The notes under the pieces are model-generated. The model did not search any database and was not told the origin of the DNA. It saw only the letters and a list, made by a program, of their open reading frames with translations. DNA of 64,000 nucleotides from Candidatus Epulonipiscium viviparus (GTDB lineage: Bacteria; Bacillota; Clostridia; Lachnospirales; Cellulosilyticaceae), in the NCBI RefSeq assembly GCF_030708075.1, contig NZ_CP117982.1, positions 1 through 64,000 on the forward strand, in the 5' to 3' direction. This document shows positions 1-10,478 of this stretch, one piece after another; the first letter of the stretch is position 1; each line of letters begins with the position of its first letter. The translations under genes and the position numbers were made by a program.

Positions 1-908
1 GGGATGCGGCATCAGCTTGGGATGCGGCATCGGCTTGGGATGCGGCATCGGCTTGGGATGCGGCATCGGCTTGGGATGCGGCATCGGCTTGGGATGCGGC
101 ATCGGCTTGGGATGCGGCATCGGCTTGGGATGCGGCATCGGCTTGGGATGCGGCATCGGCTTGGGATGCGGCATCGGCTTGGGATGCGGCATCGGCTTGG
201 GATGCGGCATCGGCTTGGGATGCGGCATCGGCTTGGGATGCGGCATCGGCTTGGGATGCGGCATCGGCTTGGGATGCGGCATCGGCTTGGGATGCGGCAT
301 CGGCTTGGGATGCGGCATCGGCTTGGGAGGCGGCATCGGCTCGGGGGGCGACATCAGCTTAGGATGCGACATCAGCTTGGGATGCGGCATCAGCTTAGGA
401 TGAGATATTAGCTCGGGATGCGGCAGTGGCTCGGGAGGCGACATCAACTCAAGATGCGACATCAACTCAGAAAGCGGCATCAGCTTAGGAAGAGATAATA
501 GCTCGGGATGCGGCATCGGCTTGGGATGCGGCATCAGCTTAGGATGCGATATTAGCTCGGGGCTTGATTACAGAAATGGCAATGATTACCAATACGAAAA
601 TAGTATTTTCAATCGGCGACACAGCAACTGAGGATGCGCATCATAAGAGGTGACATCAACTCAGGATGCGAATCACTCAGGGGCGAATCAGCTCGGGAAG
701 CGCAGCGGCTCAGGGGAGACATAGGCTGGAGGCAACACAACTCGAGAGCGCATACAACTCAGGATGCGACAGCTCAATCAGATGCGCAATACTCGGGAGC
801 GACATCAGCTCGGGGGGCGACAATAGCTCGGGAGGCGGCAGCGGCTCGGGGGGCTACAATAGCTCAGGGAGGCGACAAAGCTCGGGAGGCTACAATAGCT
901 CGGGACTT
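1..908. repeat. 18-bp minisatellite array, block 1 (enters from left edge)
   Basis: Tandem copies of GGCTTGGGATGCGGCATC, close to perfect from the window start to about 330, then increasingly diverged units (such as AGCTCGGGATGCGGCAGT) to about 908. The unit contains the odd palindrome GATGC-G-GCATC. Because 18 is a multiple of 3, several frames stay open and give six-residue repeats (MRHRLG, GCGIGL), but no ribosome binding site or signal peptide precedes them, so I treat the array as non-coding. Identical units recur about 11 kb away at 11690-11765. The array is interrupted at about 565-640 by a copy of the unique flank that also ends it at about 909-985. Confidence 0.93.
567..640. repeat. 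Interspersed copy of the array-flanking sequence (partner at 909-985)
   Basis: The stretch containing AAATGGCAATGATTACCAAT followed by ACGAAAATA and TTTCAATCG occurs here and again at about 915-960, just outside the array. The two differ by a handful of substitutions. This suggests that the array edge, with some unique flank, was duplicated and embedded in the array during unequal exchange or slippage. Confidence 0.8.
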
Positions 909-1055
909 AGTTATGAAAATGGCAATGATTACCAATACGAAAATACTACTTTCAATCGACTACACAACGACGAATACATATGATGATTTGACTTTGAATG
1001 AAACGGCGACTGTATCGGCCGCGGATGATACAGAATTATGGCTCTCGTTATTCTT

Positions 1056-1098
1056 GCCATAGTGATGTACTTTGTGTTTGTATTACTATGGCTTTTTT
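1056..1098 (+). terminator. Rho-independent terminator in the leader of gene A
   Basis: GCCATAGTGAT pairs with ATTACTATGGC (11 bp with one G-U) around a loop of about 15 nt and is followed by TTTTTT. It ends about 55 nt before the ATG of gene A and about 40 nt before its ribosome binding site. No convincing gene lies upstream to be terminated, so it may be an attenuator in the leader of gene A or a barrier to transcription out of the 18-bp array. A possible upstream promoter is TTGACT near 988 with a poor -10, which I do not trust. Confidence 0.8.
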
Positions 1099-1153
1099 AA
1101 TTTTCTTGATGCGGATGGCATCAGTTTGTTCTATTTGAAAAGGAGATGACTTT

Positions 1154-3604
1154 ATGTCTTTATTAAAAAAATATCGTAAACAAATGGCTTTTACTTTATT
1201 GGCTACCGGCGCTATTACTATCGCACCTATTGATGCTTTTGGAACTACTCCGTCGTACCCAGATAATTCTATTGGGAAGTTAATTGAGGCAGCAACAACT
1301 AAAGACGACAAAGGCAACATTACTGGAGTTAACGATAATATAATCGGCTATATTGAAGAGTTCCCAGATGGGGTAGATGCAGATGACTTAGCGATCGATG
1401 CTAACTTAAATGCTGCACTCAGGTTTACCGAGTTGCATATTTCTGACATATTAGGTTTGGAGTTTTCTAAAGATCAAGGGTATATTAATTTGCTAGAGGA
1501 CGATGACAATGTGTTTTCTGAGTTGAAAAAAATGCTTAGCACCACAACTATTTCTAAATCTGCTAATCCTGGATTGGTGGAACATCTCAAGTCTCTCACA
1601 ACAATAATTGCGGACACTACTGATAATGTGAAGAAACTGAAGATTGAAGTGGGCGCAGGTTCGGAATACAAAACTTTGATCGATACGCTAAAAGCTGAGA
1701 TTCATTACGTTGATGCTCATATGGATTTCTCTGAGTTTGCTTCAGTGAATGCGGATACTGCAAGTGAAAAACCATTCGATTTCGGAGACAACACCAAAAC
1801 TGTAAAAGATAGTGATCCGACAACGGCGGTATCAATTGCGATTAGTAAGGACGGCTCAGATGTATCCGAAAACAATTACTGGGTAACGCAGGAAACTTAT
1901 AATGCATTGAAGTCTGCTCTCGATGATGCTGTTGAAACTTTGATGAATGTATACAAAGATACCACAATTCTCTCTACTCCAACTACTGGATTCGATGCGG
2001 CGGTGGAATTATTAGATCCTCCAATTGATGACAAGACACCTGCTACTACTTCAGCATTCTCAACTTTTGCTGCGGGTAATGAATTCAAAAATGAGATTGA
2101 TACTAACGGCACTGCGTTAGCTATGGGTGCAAAAGCTATAGCGTTGCTACCAGATGAGACTGTCTACAAAATTGAACAGATGCTTGGCACCAAGGAGAAT
2201 CACACAACCGCTGAAAATATTGATGAAACCATCGCGGCATTAGAAGATGCATATGACGAATATCTTGCAGCTGAAAAAGGTTCAGCCGAACTTGCTGATC
2301 CAGATACATTTGCGTTAGACACCAAAATCGCCTTGGCGATGACGGGATTGACATCTACCGATGCTATTGCTGGAACCATCCCTACTGTACCTACCTTTGG
2401 AACTTCCACCACGGAGGTTATATATGTATACACTAAGGATGATGGAACTGCTGTAGCAAAATCAGAGGCCACTACTATCAAGCTAAACACTAAGGAGATT
2501 CTGAATACTCTGAATGCAAATAATATGGGATTCGATGATGACTCTACATTCTTTATCGCTCCAGTAGTAACTGATGATCCATATGATCTTGTAACTGAGA
2601 ATTTTGAATTAGCTGACGTAACGGTAACTGGAGAAATTCCTCTTAAGTACATCACCAAGGCGGAAGCAAATGCAAAATTTAAAGCTGTAAAAGCAATGGT
2701 TGATGAGATGAAACTTTATGATGGTAAAGATATTACAGAAAATGGCGGAGAAGCTGGTGTTGATACTGAAGCCGAATATAAAGCATACCGTGCAGAAATC
2801 AGTGCGGGAGTTTCAGCGGCGGCTAAAAATGATTATGATGCGGATACCAAAATCACTCTTGTAGCCGAGAAGATGGCGGCATTTGGCGAAGAGATGGTAG
2901 AATTTGCCAAAATGGGCACTGGTGCGGAGCAGAAAATTGTGGCGAATACATTAGGGCAATACTTAGCTCGCCTCGGCTATACTACTTGGGATGATACTGA
3001 TAAGATATACAAACCAGTAACGATAGATACAACTAATCCTGCGTTCGTTAACCAAAAAGCTGTGGGTACAGATAGTACCGAAGTTGCGGGCACCGCTCCA
3101 AAGGAAATTGGCGATATCAAGATTGATCTTGAAAGTACTTCAATAACTGCCAAAACGGACTTCTTTAATATTTCAACTAATGGCGTAGATATTCCTGAAT
3201 CACAGTCTTGGGTAACTGTAGAAGAACGCGATGCCCTTGCCGCAGTATTATTGAGTGCTCATGAATTACTTGAAGAAAATCAAGACACTTCTTCTATAGT
3301 CGCAATACCGAGGTTAGAAGCAAAAATCGAAGAGGTGAAAGCGGCAATTGAGGCATATGATGCGGCCGCTAAAGAGGGTCTCCAGGACAACTTCGAAGAA
3401 GAGGTTAAGAAGATCTATGATGCATTAGATAAAATAAAGACATATATGTACCTTCCTGCATTTGACATTGAAGAGAGTAACACACAAGCCATGCCTGTTA
3501 TTTCCCAGCAAAGACAGATGGAGGAAAAATCATTAACTACTAGCAAAACTGCATTATCAAACGAAGGTATTTTCGCTATCACTCGTGAAGTGATTTTACA
3601 TTAG
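1154..3604 (+). CDS. Giant exported repeat protein A, N-terminal fragment (frameshifted gene)
   Basis: 816 residues. The start is fixed by AAAAGGAGATGA about 8 nt upstream and by a signal peptide: basic MSLLKKYRKQ, then a hydrophobic segment to about residue 25 and a likely cleavage near 30. The same leader opens the two paralogues at 24479 and 38265. The mature part is acidic, Ala/Thr/Asp-rich and mostly helical. Family landmarks are IHYVDAHMDFS (about 183-193) and two Trp-Val-Thr modules at about W243 and W686, each followed by an amphipathic helix of the type LxxAxxxAxxxL. No catalytic motif is visible. The frame ends at TAG after REVILH, whereas the paralogue at 14739-24479 continues from REVF with thousands more residues. 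The next frame resumes homology immediately (SDFTLEKGT...), so this is the first piece of a gene broken at about 3592. Function is unknown; a surface or extracellular structural or adhesive role is inferred. Confidence 0.88.
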   Translation: MSLLKKYRKQMAFTLLATGAITIAPIDAFGTTPSYPDNSIGKLIEAATTKDDKGNITGVNDNIIGYIEEFPDGVDADDLAIDANLNAALRFTELHISDILGLEFSKDQGYINLLEDDDNVFSELKKMLSTTTISKSANPGLVEHLKSLTTIIADTTDNVKKLKIEVGAGSEYKTLIDTLKAEIHYVDAHMDFSEFASVNADTASEKPFDFGDNTKTVKDSDPTTAVSIAISKDGSDVSENNYWVTQETYNALKSALDDAVETLMNVYKDTTILSTPTTGFDAAVELLDPPIDDKTPATTSAFSTFAAGNEFKNEIDTNGTALAMGAKAIALLPDETVYKIEQMLGTKENHTTAENIDETIAALEDAYDEYLAAEKGSAELADPDTFALDTKIALAMTGLTSTDAIAGTIPTVPTFGTSTTEVIYVYTKDDGTAVAKSEATTIKLNTKEILNTLNANNMGFDDDSTFFIAPVVTDDPYDLVTENFELADVTVTGEIPLKYITKAEANAKFKAVKAMVDEMKLYDGKDITENGGEAGVDTEAEYKAYRAEISAGVSAAAKNDYDADTKITLVAEKMAAFGEEMVEFAKMGTGAEQKIVANTLGQYLARLGYTTWDDTDKIYKPVTIDTTNPAFVNQKAVGTDSTEVAGTAPKEIGDIKIDLESTSITAKTDFFNISTNGVDIPESQSWVTVEERDALAAVLLSAHELLEENQDTSSIVAIPRLEAKIEEVKAAIEAYDAAAKEGLQDNFEEEVKKIYDALDKIKTYMYLPAFDIEESNTQAMPVISQQRQMEEKSLTTSKTALSNEGIFAITREVILH

Positions 3605-3708
3605 AGAAGGGTACCACGAAATCTGATGCATATAGCACTATCCAGAATCAAAAACTTATCGATACTAGTAAAATCGAGAGCTACGTAACTCCAGCGGATC
3701 TTGATGCA

Positions 3709-6700
3709 TTGTTTGCAGCGATCGACCCTGTAGTGTTGTTGATTAACAATCATACTATCGCTCCAGAGGGAGATATAGTAGACGTTCACTCTGATGCGAT
3801 CAAGAATGCGAGCGATCTATATAACGACTTAGTTACTAAATACTTAAATGGCGAAATCGAAGCAATAGTCAATAAAATTGAAACAGCGGTGGGAGTTTTC
3901 GAAGATGCTAAGAAGGAAGTTGTGTCATATACCGCCCAAAGAGATCTTCTAGTTGCGGCGATAGATACTAATATGGAAGCTACTCCAGAAATTGACGCCG
4001 CAGATGGCTCAATTAGAGATCTAATCCGCGAGGATACTGATGGAACAGTTTATATAGATCCAGATTCAACAGAGCTTTTGGTATCAAAAGATGGTGGTTA
4101 TACATTTGTGAAATACACCCCTATTGACGGTACTAATCCTGGCAAGTGGGAGACTGTTGATGAAGCTCCAGAGAAATGGGTTGATGAAGCGACGCTTTCG
4201 GCATATAACTTAGCAATTGTGGCCGCTGAGAAAGTTGTTGACGATAGTGCGATCGACGCTTATCTTGTAGTAGAAGGAACCTCAACTCCATCTGATGATA
4301 CGAAAGACCCTACAGTAAGTACATTCGATCCAGCCTCTACGAAGCCATATGCCGAATTAAAGCTCAACGAAGATGTTCTAGCAAATATATTGTCAGCGGC
4401 GGCGAATGGTGAAGATTACTTCGAAGAAGCGAAAAAAGAACTCGATGCAGCTAAGGAGGCTTTCGAGAAGGCAGCTAAAGAGCCAGTAAAAACAGAGGCT
4501 GTTGAAGCAAAATTAGAGGAATTCAAAACGGCTCTTGAGGAGCTATACACCATTGAAGAGGCAGAGGCAGCAGATGAAACTTCACGTGATACTCTTGGAT
4601 ATGTGGCGGCGGGCACAGCTGATGACACCAAAGTAATTGTAGCTAAATTTGTGGATGATAATGGTAGTCCAGAAGACAAGACTGACGATACAATAATTGG
4701 ATACTTCCCAGCTCACATCTACGTAAGTGACGATACCACTGGCGTAATTAACTCTGTTACAGACAAGGCATACGGGTTGAATACTAGTGGTGAGTCTGAT
4801 GGTTCGGCTCCTAAGAAGTATGTAAATACTAGAGTATCCAAGAACTTTATCGAGGCCGTTCAAGCAGCAGAAGAAGTAAAAACCAAGAGCCTTGCGGACC
4901 TCAACAAATTGATTACTTCGAATGGCAAATACTTCGATAACATTATAGCTAAGTTGACAGCAGAGAAAGTGAAATTTGATGAGGCATCCAAAGCGTATAT
5001 CGATATAACAGCCTTCAACACAGCCGCAACTGCTGCTCAAGCTTTAATTGGCGCCGGAACAGAATTAAGCGATAAATTCACATTCACAGATGCCGCTGGT
5101 GAAGAGTTCGTAAAAGCAGATGTATTCGCAGGACTAACAATTGCTAATGGCAAAGTAGATTTAACGACAGAAATTACATTGGGAACTAAATTAGTATTCT
5201 CACTTGATGGTATTTATGAATGCGATGAGAATGGCGTGGCATCTGAGGAAAAACTTGAAACAGGTACTACAACACACTGGGTAACTCCAACGATGTTCAA
5301 AAATCTCAAAGACGCTATCATCGAAGCACAGGAATTAGTCAATTTGGCAACTAGTCTTAACGAAGATATAGTATACGAATATGCTAATACCATAAATACC
5401 CTCAATACAATCGAAGCCGGTCTCGCTGCAACAGGAGATACTGATGCAGATAAGGCTCTTAAAGCGGCTGGTGCAGCAGCAGTAGGGGATCTCGAGCTTG
5501 CAGCCGGAGCGGAAGAAGTCTTCATAATTGCATTCGGCGATGATGCAACTGACGAACAAAAAACGTCAGCTACCAATCTTGCAAAAACACTAAAATCTGG
5601 CTATTTTTCAAGTCAAATAGATTTCACTAAAGTTGTGGTGGAGTTCGTACCAACTAAAATAGAGGTTATTGATGAATCTGCAGCTGCTGACTGGGTTAAG
5701 AAAGCGAAAGTAATTATCTATGGAGCTGACGAAGTAGCTGGCGGTGCTTTAGATACTACCAATCCTGATGTCCCTGTTGACAATAGAGATGCGTTAGTCA
5801 GCGAGCTACCAGGTGGATTCGATGTTCTTACGCTAGCCGCTCTTACAGCAGCTGACAAGAATGAGGATAAGGATGACGATGACAAAATTATTTATGGCCT
5901 ATCTATGATCGAGATCGAAGAGGCATTTGGTGCCGCTGTATACTTTGAGAAAACATACATCGATGCGTTGAAAGCGGCGATAAAAGTAGTAGAAGATGCG
6001 GGCGAAGACGTAGAAGCCGAAGAAGTAGAAGCACTTGCATTGTTAGTAAATCAAGCACCGAAAGAAGTTAAAGATGTAGAAATCGAGAATAACGCGAAAA
6101 TCGATCTATACAATAGTTACGTGAATACCGAGGCTCTATTAATGAAAGACGGCAAAGAAGTTGTAGCCAGCGACAACAAAGGTGCTTCAACATCTAAAGA
6201 CACATATTGGGTAACATCCGCACAATTAAATGGTTTGAAGGCAGCGTTGACGAACACCGAAAAACTATTAAACAATACAACCACCACCGCAAAAGCATCT
6301 GCCATATTTAATAAAAATCTTGTTGCGCAACTTACAACTAACGCGCGTCTTGGAGCGGCGTTCAAGCCAGCACCAGGCACCGCAAATCCAGATGAGCTGA
6401 CTAAACTTAATGCAGCCAAGGCCGAATTATTAGCACGAATAAATTACGCGACAGTTTTGATAGGCCAAAAAGCATATTTGGAAGACGGGACTCAAGATGA
6501 AAATGCCGTAATTATAGATGAAGGCAGAATCGTTGTCAGTACAGCATTCGGAACCGATGTATCTGGAGAAGATAAAGACGGCAATTTAATTCCAGATTCT
6601 GGAGATCGCTGGACATCGCAAGCGGCGCTCAATGCAGCGACGACAGCTGTCAAGGCCGCTGTTAATGCATATAAGCATACATTAGCAACTGAAACATCGT

Positions 6701-9700
6701 TAGACAAAGCGCAACTGATACTTAACAATAGCATCGCCAACTTCGAGAGAACCGCTCAATACGGAGCGAAAGAATTATACGCATCAGTGGCGGCGACAAT
6801 GCAAACGTATGTGAACAACATCAGAAAAGGAAACGAAACTTATGCCGATGGGGCGATCATCGCAGCAGATCAATTAGCACAAAGTTTACTCAACGGAGCC
6901 GACGTCGCGGTAAACCAATATTGGTCAACCAAACTTGAAGTGACCAAGATTCTTAACGCAGCAACAGTGGCGGAAAACGTTCTTTTGAAATTTGCCAACC
7001 CTGATAAACCAACATCGAAAACTAGCCTTCCGGCGCTTGTCGTATCGCTCAATAATATTAAGAGATCGTACGAATACTTCTACGGAAGAGATTTAGAAGG
7101 CAAAGTGATCGACGAAATTGTTCCGAAAGTACAGCAAGGAACGAACTTAGTGGAGACATCAGAAATCCGCAGCCTTATCGAACTTTCTGTAGCGAAAGTC
7201 AACGACCTTGTATACCTCAAAGGAGCACCAAGACCGCATTTTAAATACACATTATCAGACGGAACTGCGGGCAACTCGTATGGCTACGACCAATTGATTC
7301 CAGATGAAGATTATAACTTCGAGAAAATGGAAGACGGCGACGATGGCAACGGAAATGGAATCGACGAAGAAGAAGCAGAAAACGGAATAGATATCCGCGT
7401 ATCAAGTAAAGCCAATGGAATCGATGTACCAACCGATACTCAATGGGTACCAAGTGTCGCAGTAAATCAATTTGTAGCAGCAATCAATGGAGCGCAAACG
7501 TCATTAGACCGATTCGACATGGCCGCAGATAAAGTAAAAAATCAAATCATCCTAACAAACGCGATTGCAGCGTTAGAGAAAGCCAACGGAGCGTTCGACG
7601 CGGCAGTAAAAACATCAGATTCTTCTATCAGCGAGGCATCAGAAGCGTATCAAGATTCATACAAAACACTAGCAAATTCGATAATACAAGGTTTCAGTGT
7701 ACTTGGATTCAATGAAAACGGTGTACTCGAGGAAGACATTAGCATGGCGAGTGGAGAATTAGCTATCGAGGTCGCAGTAAGAGGAACGTTATCAGGAGAC
7801 GGTGGTGACGTCGACAGTTCATATAACTGGGTACCGATGGCAAATTACAACGGATTTAAAAACGCAGTGATCGTAGCGCAAACAGCACTCAATGCTCCAG
7901 CGGCAAATACCAAGAGCCTGACCACCGCATATACTATATTGAACAACGCGGCAACGACGTTGGCGAAAGTAGCAAGCGCTAGAGGCGAAGGAAGATTTGA
8001 TGAAAGAGATGGATTAGTATCAGAATTGCAAGGACTTGTCGACGAGGCGAATGCAATTTTATTTGGAGACGACGGGGAAACACCAATTTTCACAAGTGCA
8101 ACTGGCAGAGATGTACCGGTAGGCGAGAAATGGCTTACTGGACCAACAATATCCTCGTTGAATGCGCAAGTCACACTTGCAATAAACTCGATTACAAATG
8201 CCGGGACCAATCCGCACCCTGTAACTGGCTTAAAAGGCAACGGAAGAACTACAATAAATCAGTTAAACACTAACATTAAAACACTAACAACGGTATTAGA
8301 CAAAACAGAACCAAAAGAAGGAACATTGGAAGGCGAGATGACCGATGCGGCAAAAGCGAGATTAATTCTCAAAGCTCAAATCGACCAAGCGAATGAATAC
8401 GTAAAAACTCGCGTGAGTACTTATCAAGGAACTGAGTTAGCAGACGGAGTCATCTGGGTAACAAATGCGAACGTGGACGGATTTAAATATAGCGATACGG
8501 AGAACGCAGACTCGATACGACCTACAGTGTTCATATCAATGGCAGCAAAAAGAGCGATGCCAGCATACAATAAACCGTATACAGCGGTAGGAGCGAAAGA
8601 AGGCTATGAGCAAGCGAGCGCCGATTTACAAAGTGCCATCGACCAATTCGAAAATATTTTGGCAAATAAAACACCAAGCGGAGCGGAAGTTGGAGCAGGT
8701 GAACCACAACTATCTGGAATAGGATCACTCAATTCAATCAACGCTGAAAAAGTGGCAATCAACGCCAAAATGGCAGAATATTCCACAACAGTCAAATTAA
8801 CCAGAGTCGCATCCGACGACACAGCAATAGCGAAGTTACCAGAAGGGGTGTATTACGCATCAGCAACAGAGATTGGAACAATGAACACCGCTATCGCAAC
8901 AGCGAGAAAGGCACTAGGTACATTCGAAAAAACAGTCGATGCTGTCGAGTTTTTAAGAGACGTAGTGTCTGCTGATCTCACTGAAGCACACGATGAATTC
9001 TTAAATGCACGTAAAATGAAAGGTATATACGAAGAGACTACAATGGCAACGGCAACGACAGCGGTAGAAACATTATTCGATGGCGACGATGAGAACCAAA
9101 TCATCCTTCCAGCTGGTTCAACTAGCGCAAGTGCCACAGCGTATATCAAAAATCTCGTTGAATCTGTTATAGCAAATGAAACTATCACGGTAGATGTTAT
9201 TGATGCAAATATTAAAGAGCCAACAGCTGGAACCGCAGAGGAACCAGAAGGTGAAGCAGGCGAAGGTACAGCAAAAATCAAGTTAACTAATACCCAAGCG
9301 GCAGAAGATGCAACTGACAAAGAGGTAACTGTTGATGCAACCTTCAAAGTAGCGGCGACACCATATAAGTGGGACGCTATAAGCAAAACGAATGTACTAA
9401 TGGCGGCATCGAAAGTTCATTCCAAGACAGAATTCGTAGTAGACGGTGCGATAGCGAAAGCGGCCCGCGATGCAGAAGCAGTTGACGCAGTCGACGATAC
9501 AAAACTCGCAGCTGAAGCAAAGGCGGTCGCAGCTGATTTGAAGATACAAATCGAAAACTTGATCAACGACTCGGCGATAGAAGTGTTTGTTGTCGCAGCC
9601 GACTCTGATGAAAACAACGCATTAACTGGCGACAAAAATCTGACTACAATAACAGCGGCGACTGATGACTACGATAATCAAACACCAGATACCGAAAACA

Positions 9701-10461
9701 AAAAAGGAGAAGATGGCAAGTTAGAATTTAACGTAGCATTGAGATTAAGCTTTAACGAAGTTCCTGGAATCCTAATGATCGCCGAACCAGCTATCGTAAG
9801 CGAATTGGTTGAAGTTACCAACGATGATGCTGCTGGAACTGGCGCAAGCGATGAGTATTACACCGTTATATTTAAAGAGGCGTTGACAGCTAAAGTAACG
9901 GCGGCACCATACACCGTGAGTTCACCAGCCGACAAGGCAGCAGTTGATATGGCTAATACAATCTACACAGCGAACGTAAAAACAACAGCTCATAGTATTG
10001 AGAATACTCTTGAGAATCCAGCGACTACAGAAGCGTTAGCGAAGGCGCAAATTTCTAAGCAAATCACCAACTTGCTAACCGAAGGATTGGGAGACAACAG
10101 TACAGATGAAGCTCATAATTATGATGTTATCGAGGACGTAACTTTCGAAATTATCACTACAGAATTTAAGGCACCGACCCGAGAGGCAGCCGGATCATTC
10201 GCCTTTGCAGTTAAGTTCACCCAAGGCATTGATTCTACATCTAGTGCGGACCAAGCTGCATTGGCTATAGAGCAAAATCCAGAAGATGTATTAGGCGACT
10301 TCGTGGCCGCGCTAGAATCATTCCCTACATTTGCAGCCACTTACGTGTACAATGCAAGCGGTTCACTTGAAAAGGTTGATCCAAAAGATGATGGAAGCTT
10401 CGAATACGAGGAAGGTGTAGGACCATATGTCTTAGCCGACAAAATGCAACAGATAAGCTAA
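3709..10461 (+). CDS. Giant exported repeat protein A, central fragment (no own signal or RBS)
   Basis: 2250 residues from a nominal TTG. Homology to paralogue B actually begins upstream at about 3592 in this frame, so the TTG is not a real start; there is no ribosome binding site or signal peptide. It is colinear with B from HYVTPADLDALFAA onward and almost identical to it over roughly 5.9-8.9 kb. It holds about ten W-V-T-type modules (KWVDEA, HWVTPT, YWVTSA, RWTSQA, YWSTKL, QWVPSV, NWVPMA, KWLTGP, IWVTNA), the single cysteine of the protein (codon 5221-5223, context YECDENG), and two Asp/Gly-rich stretches that resemble calcium-binding type-3 loops (DKDGNLIPD at about 6570, DGDDGNGNGIDE at about 7336). 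It ends prematurely at KMQQIS-TAA because an AAAAA tract present in B is AAAA here. It is expressed only if the upstream frameshift is suppressed or is a sequencing error. Confidence 0.85.
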   Translation: MFAAIDPVVLLINNHTIAPEGDIVDVHSDAIKNASDLYNDLVTKYLNGEIEAIVNKIETAVGVFEDAKKEVVSYTAQRDLLVAAIDTNMEATPEIDAADGSIRDLIREDTDGTVYIDPDSTELLVSKDGGYTFVKYTPIDGTNPGKWETVDEAPEKWVDEATLSAYNLAIVAAEKVVDDSAIDAYLVVEGTSTPSDDTKDPTVSTFDPASTKPYAELKLNEDVLANILSAAANGEDYFEEAKKELDAAKEAFEKAAKEPVKTEAVEAKLEEFKTALEELYTIEEAEAADETSRDTLGYVAAGTADDTKVIVAKFVDDNGSPEDKTDDTIIGYFPAHIYVSDDTTGVINSVTDKAYGLNTSGESDGSAPKKYVNTRVSKNFIEAVQAAEEVKTKSLADLNKLITSNGKYFDNIIAKLTAEKVKFDEASKAYIDITAFNTAATAAQALIGAGTELSDKFTFTDAAGEEFVKADVFAGLTIANGKVDLTTEITLGTKLVFSLDGIYECDENGVASEEKLETGTTTHWVTPTMFKNLKDAIIEAQELVNLATSLNEDIVYEYANTINTLNTIEAGLAATGDTDADKALKAAGAAAVGDLELAAGAEEVFIIAFGDDATDEQKTSATNLAKTLKSGYFSSQIDFTKVVVEFVPTKIEVIDESAAADWVKKAKVIIYGADEVAGGALDTTNPDVPVDNRDALVSELPGGFDVLTLAALTAADKNEDKDDDDKIIYGLSMIEIEEAFGAAVYFEKTYIDALKAAIKVVEDAGEDVEAEEVEALALLVNQAPKEVKDVEIENNAKIDLYNSYVNTEALLMKDGKEVVASDNKGASTSKDTYWVTSAQLNGLKAALTNTEKLLNNTTTTAKASAIFNKNLVAQLTTNARLGAAFKPAPGTANPDELTKLNAAKAELLARINYATVLIGQKAYLEDGTQDENAVIIDEGRIVVSTAFGTDVSGEDKDGNLIPDSGDRWTSQAALNAATTAVKAAVNAYKHTLATETSLDKAQLILNNSIANFERTAQYGAKELYASVAATMQTYVNNIRKGNETYADGAIIAADQLAQSLLNGADVAVNQYWSTKLEVTKILNAATVAENVLLKFANPDKPTSKTSLPALVVSLNNIKRSYEYFYGRDLEGKVIDEIVPKVQQGTNLVETSEIRSLIELSVAKVNDLVYLKGAPRPHFKYTLSDGTAGNSYGYDQLIPDEDYNFEKMEDGDDGNGNGIDEEEAENGIDIRVSSKANGIDVPTDTQWVPSVAVNQFVAAINGAQTSLDRFDMAADKVKNQIILTNAIAALEKANGAFDAAVKTSDSSISEASEAYQDSYKTLANSIIQGFSVLGFNENGVLEEDISMASGELAIEVAVRGTLSGDGGDVDSSYNWVPMANYNGFKNAVIVAQTALNAPAANTKSLTTAYTILNNAATTLAKVASARGEGRFDERDGLVSELQGLVDEANAILFGDDGETPIFTSATGRDVPVGEKWLTGPTISSLNAQVTLAINSITNAGTNPHPVTGLKGNGRTTINQLNTNIKTLTTVLDKTEPKEGTLEGEMTDAAKARLILKAQIDQANEYVKTRVSTYQGTELADGVIWVTNANVDGFKYSDTENADSIRPTVFISMAAKRAMPAYNKPYTAVGAKEGYEQASADLQSAIDQFENILANKTPSGAEVGAGEPQLSGIGSLNSINAEKVAINAKMAEYSTTVKLTRVASDDTAIAKLPEGVYYASATEIGTMNTAIATARKALGTFEKTVDAVEFLRDVVSADLTEAHDEFLNARKMKGIYEETTMATATTAVETLFDGDDENQIILPAGSTSASATAYIKNLVESVIANETITVDVIDANIKEPTAGTAEEPEGEAGEGTAKIKLTNTQAAEDATDKEVTVDATFKVAATPYKWDAISKTNVLMAASKVHSKTEFVVDGAIAKAARDAEAVDAVDDTKLAAEAKAVAADLKIQIENLINDSAIEVFVVAADSDENNALTGDKNLTTITAATDDYDNQTPDTENKKGEDGKLEFNVALRLSFNEVPGILMIAEPAIVSELVEVTNDDAAGTGASDEYYTVIFKEALTAKVTAAPYTVSSPADKAAVDMANTIYTANVKTTAHSIENTLENPATTEALAKAQISKQITNLLTEGLGDNSTDEAHNYDVIEDVTFEIITTEFKAPTREAAGSFAFAVKFTQGIDSTSSADQAALAIEQNPEDVLGDFVAALESFPTFAATYVYNASGSLEKVDPKDDGSFEYEEGVGPYVLADKMQQIS

Positions 10462-10478
10462 GAGCTAGCAGCGACATA

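Noticed and set aside
3580-3610. Programmed -1 frameshifting joining the pieces of gene A
   Set aside because: Neither break shows a canonical X-XXY-YYZ slippery heptamer or an obvious downstream stem, and the intact twin B needs no frameshift at the same places.
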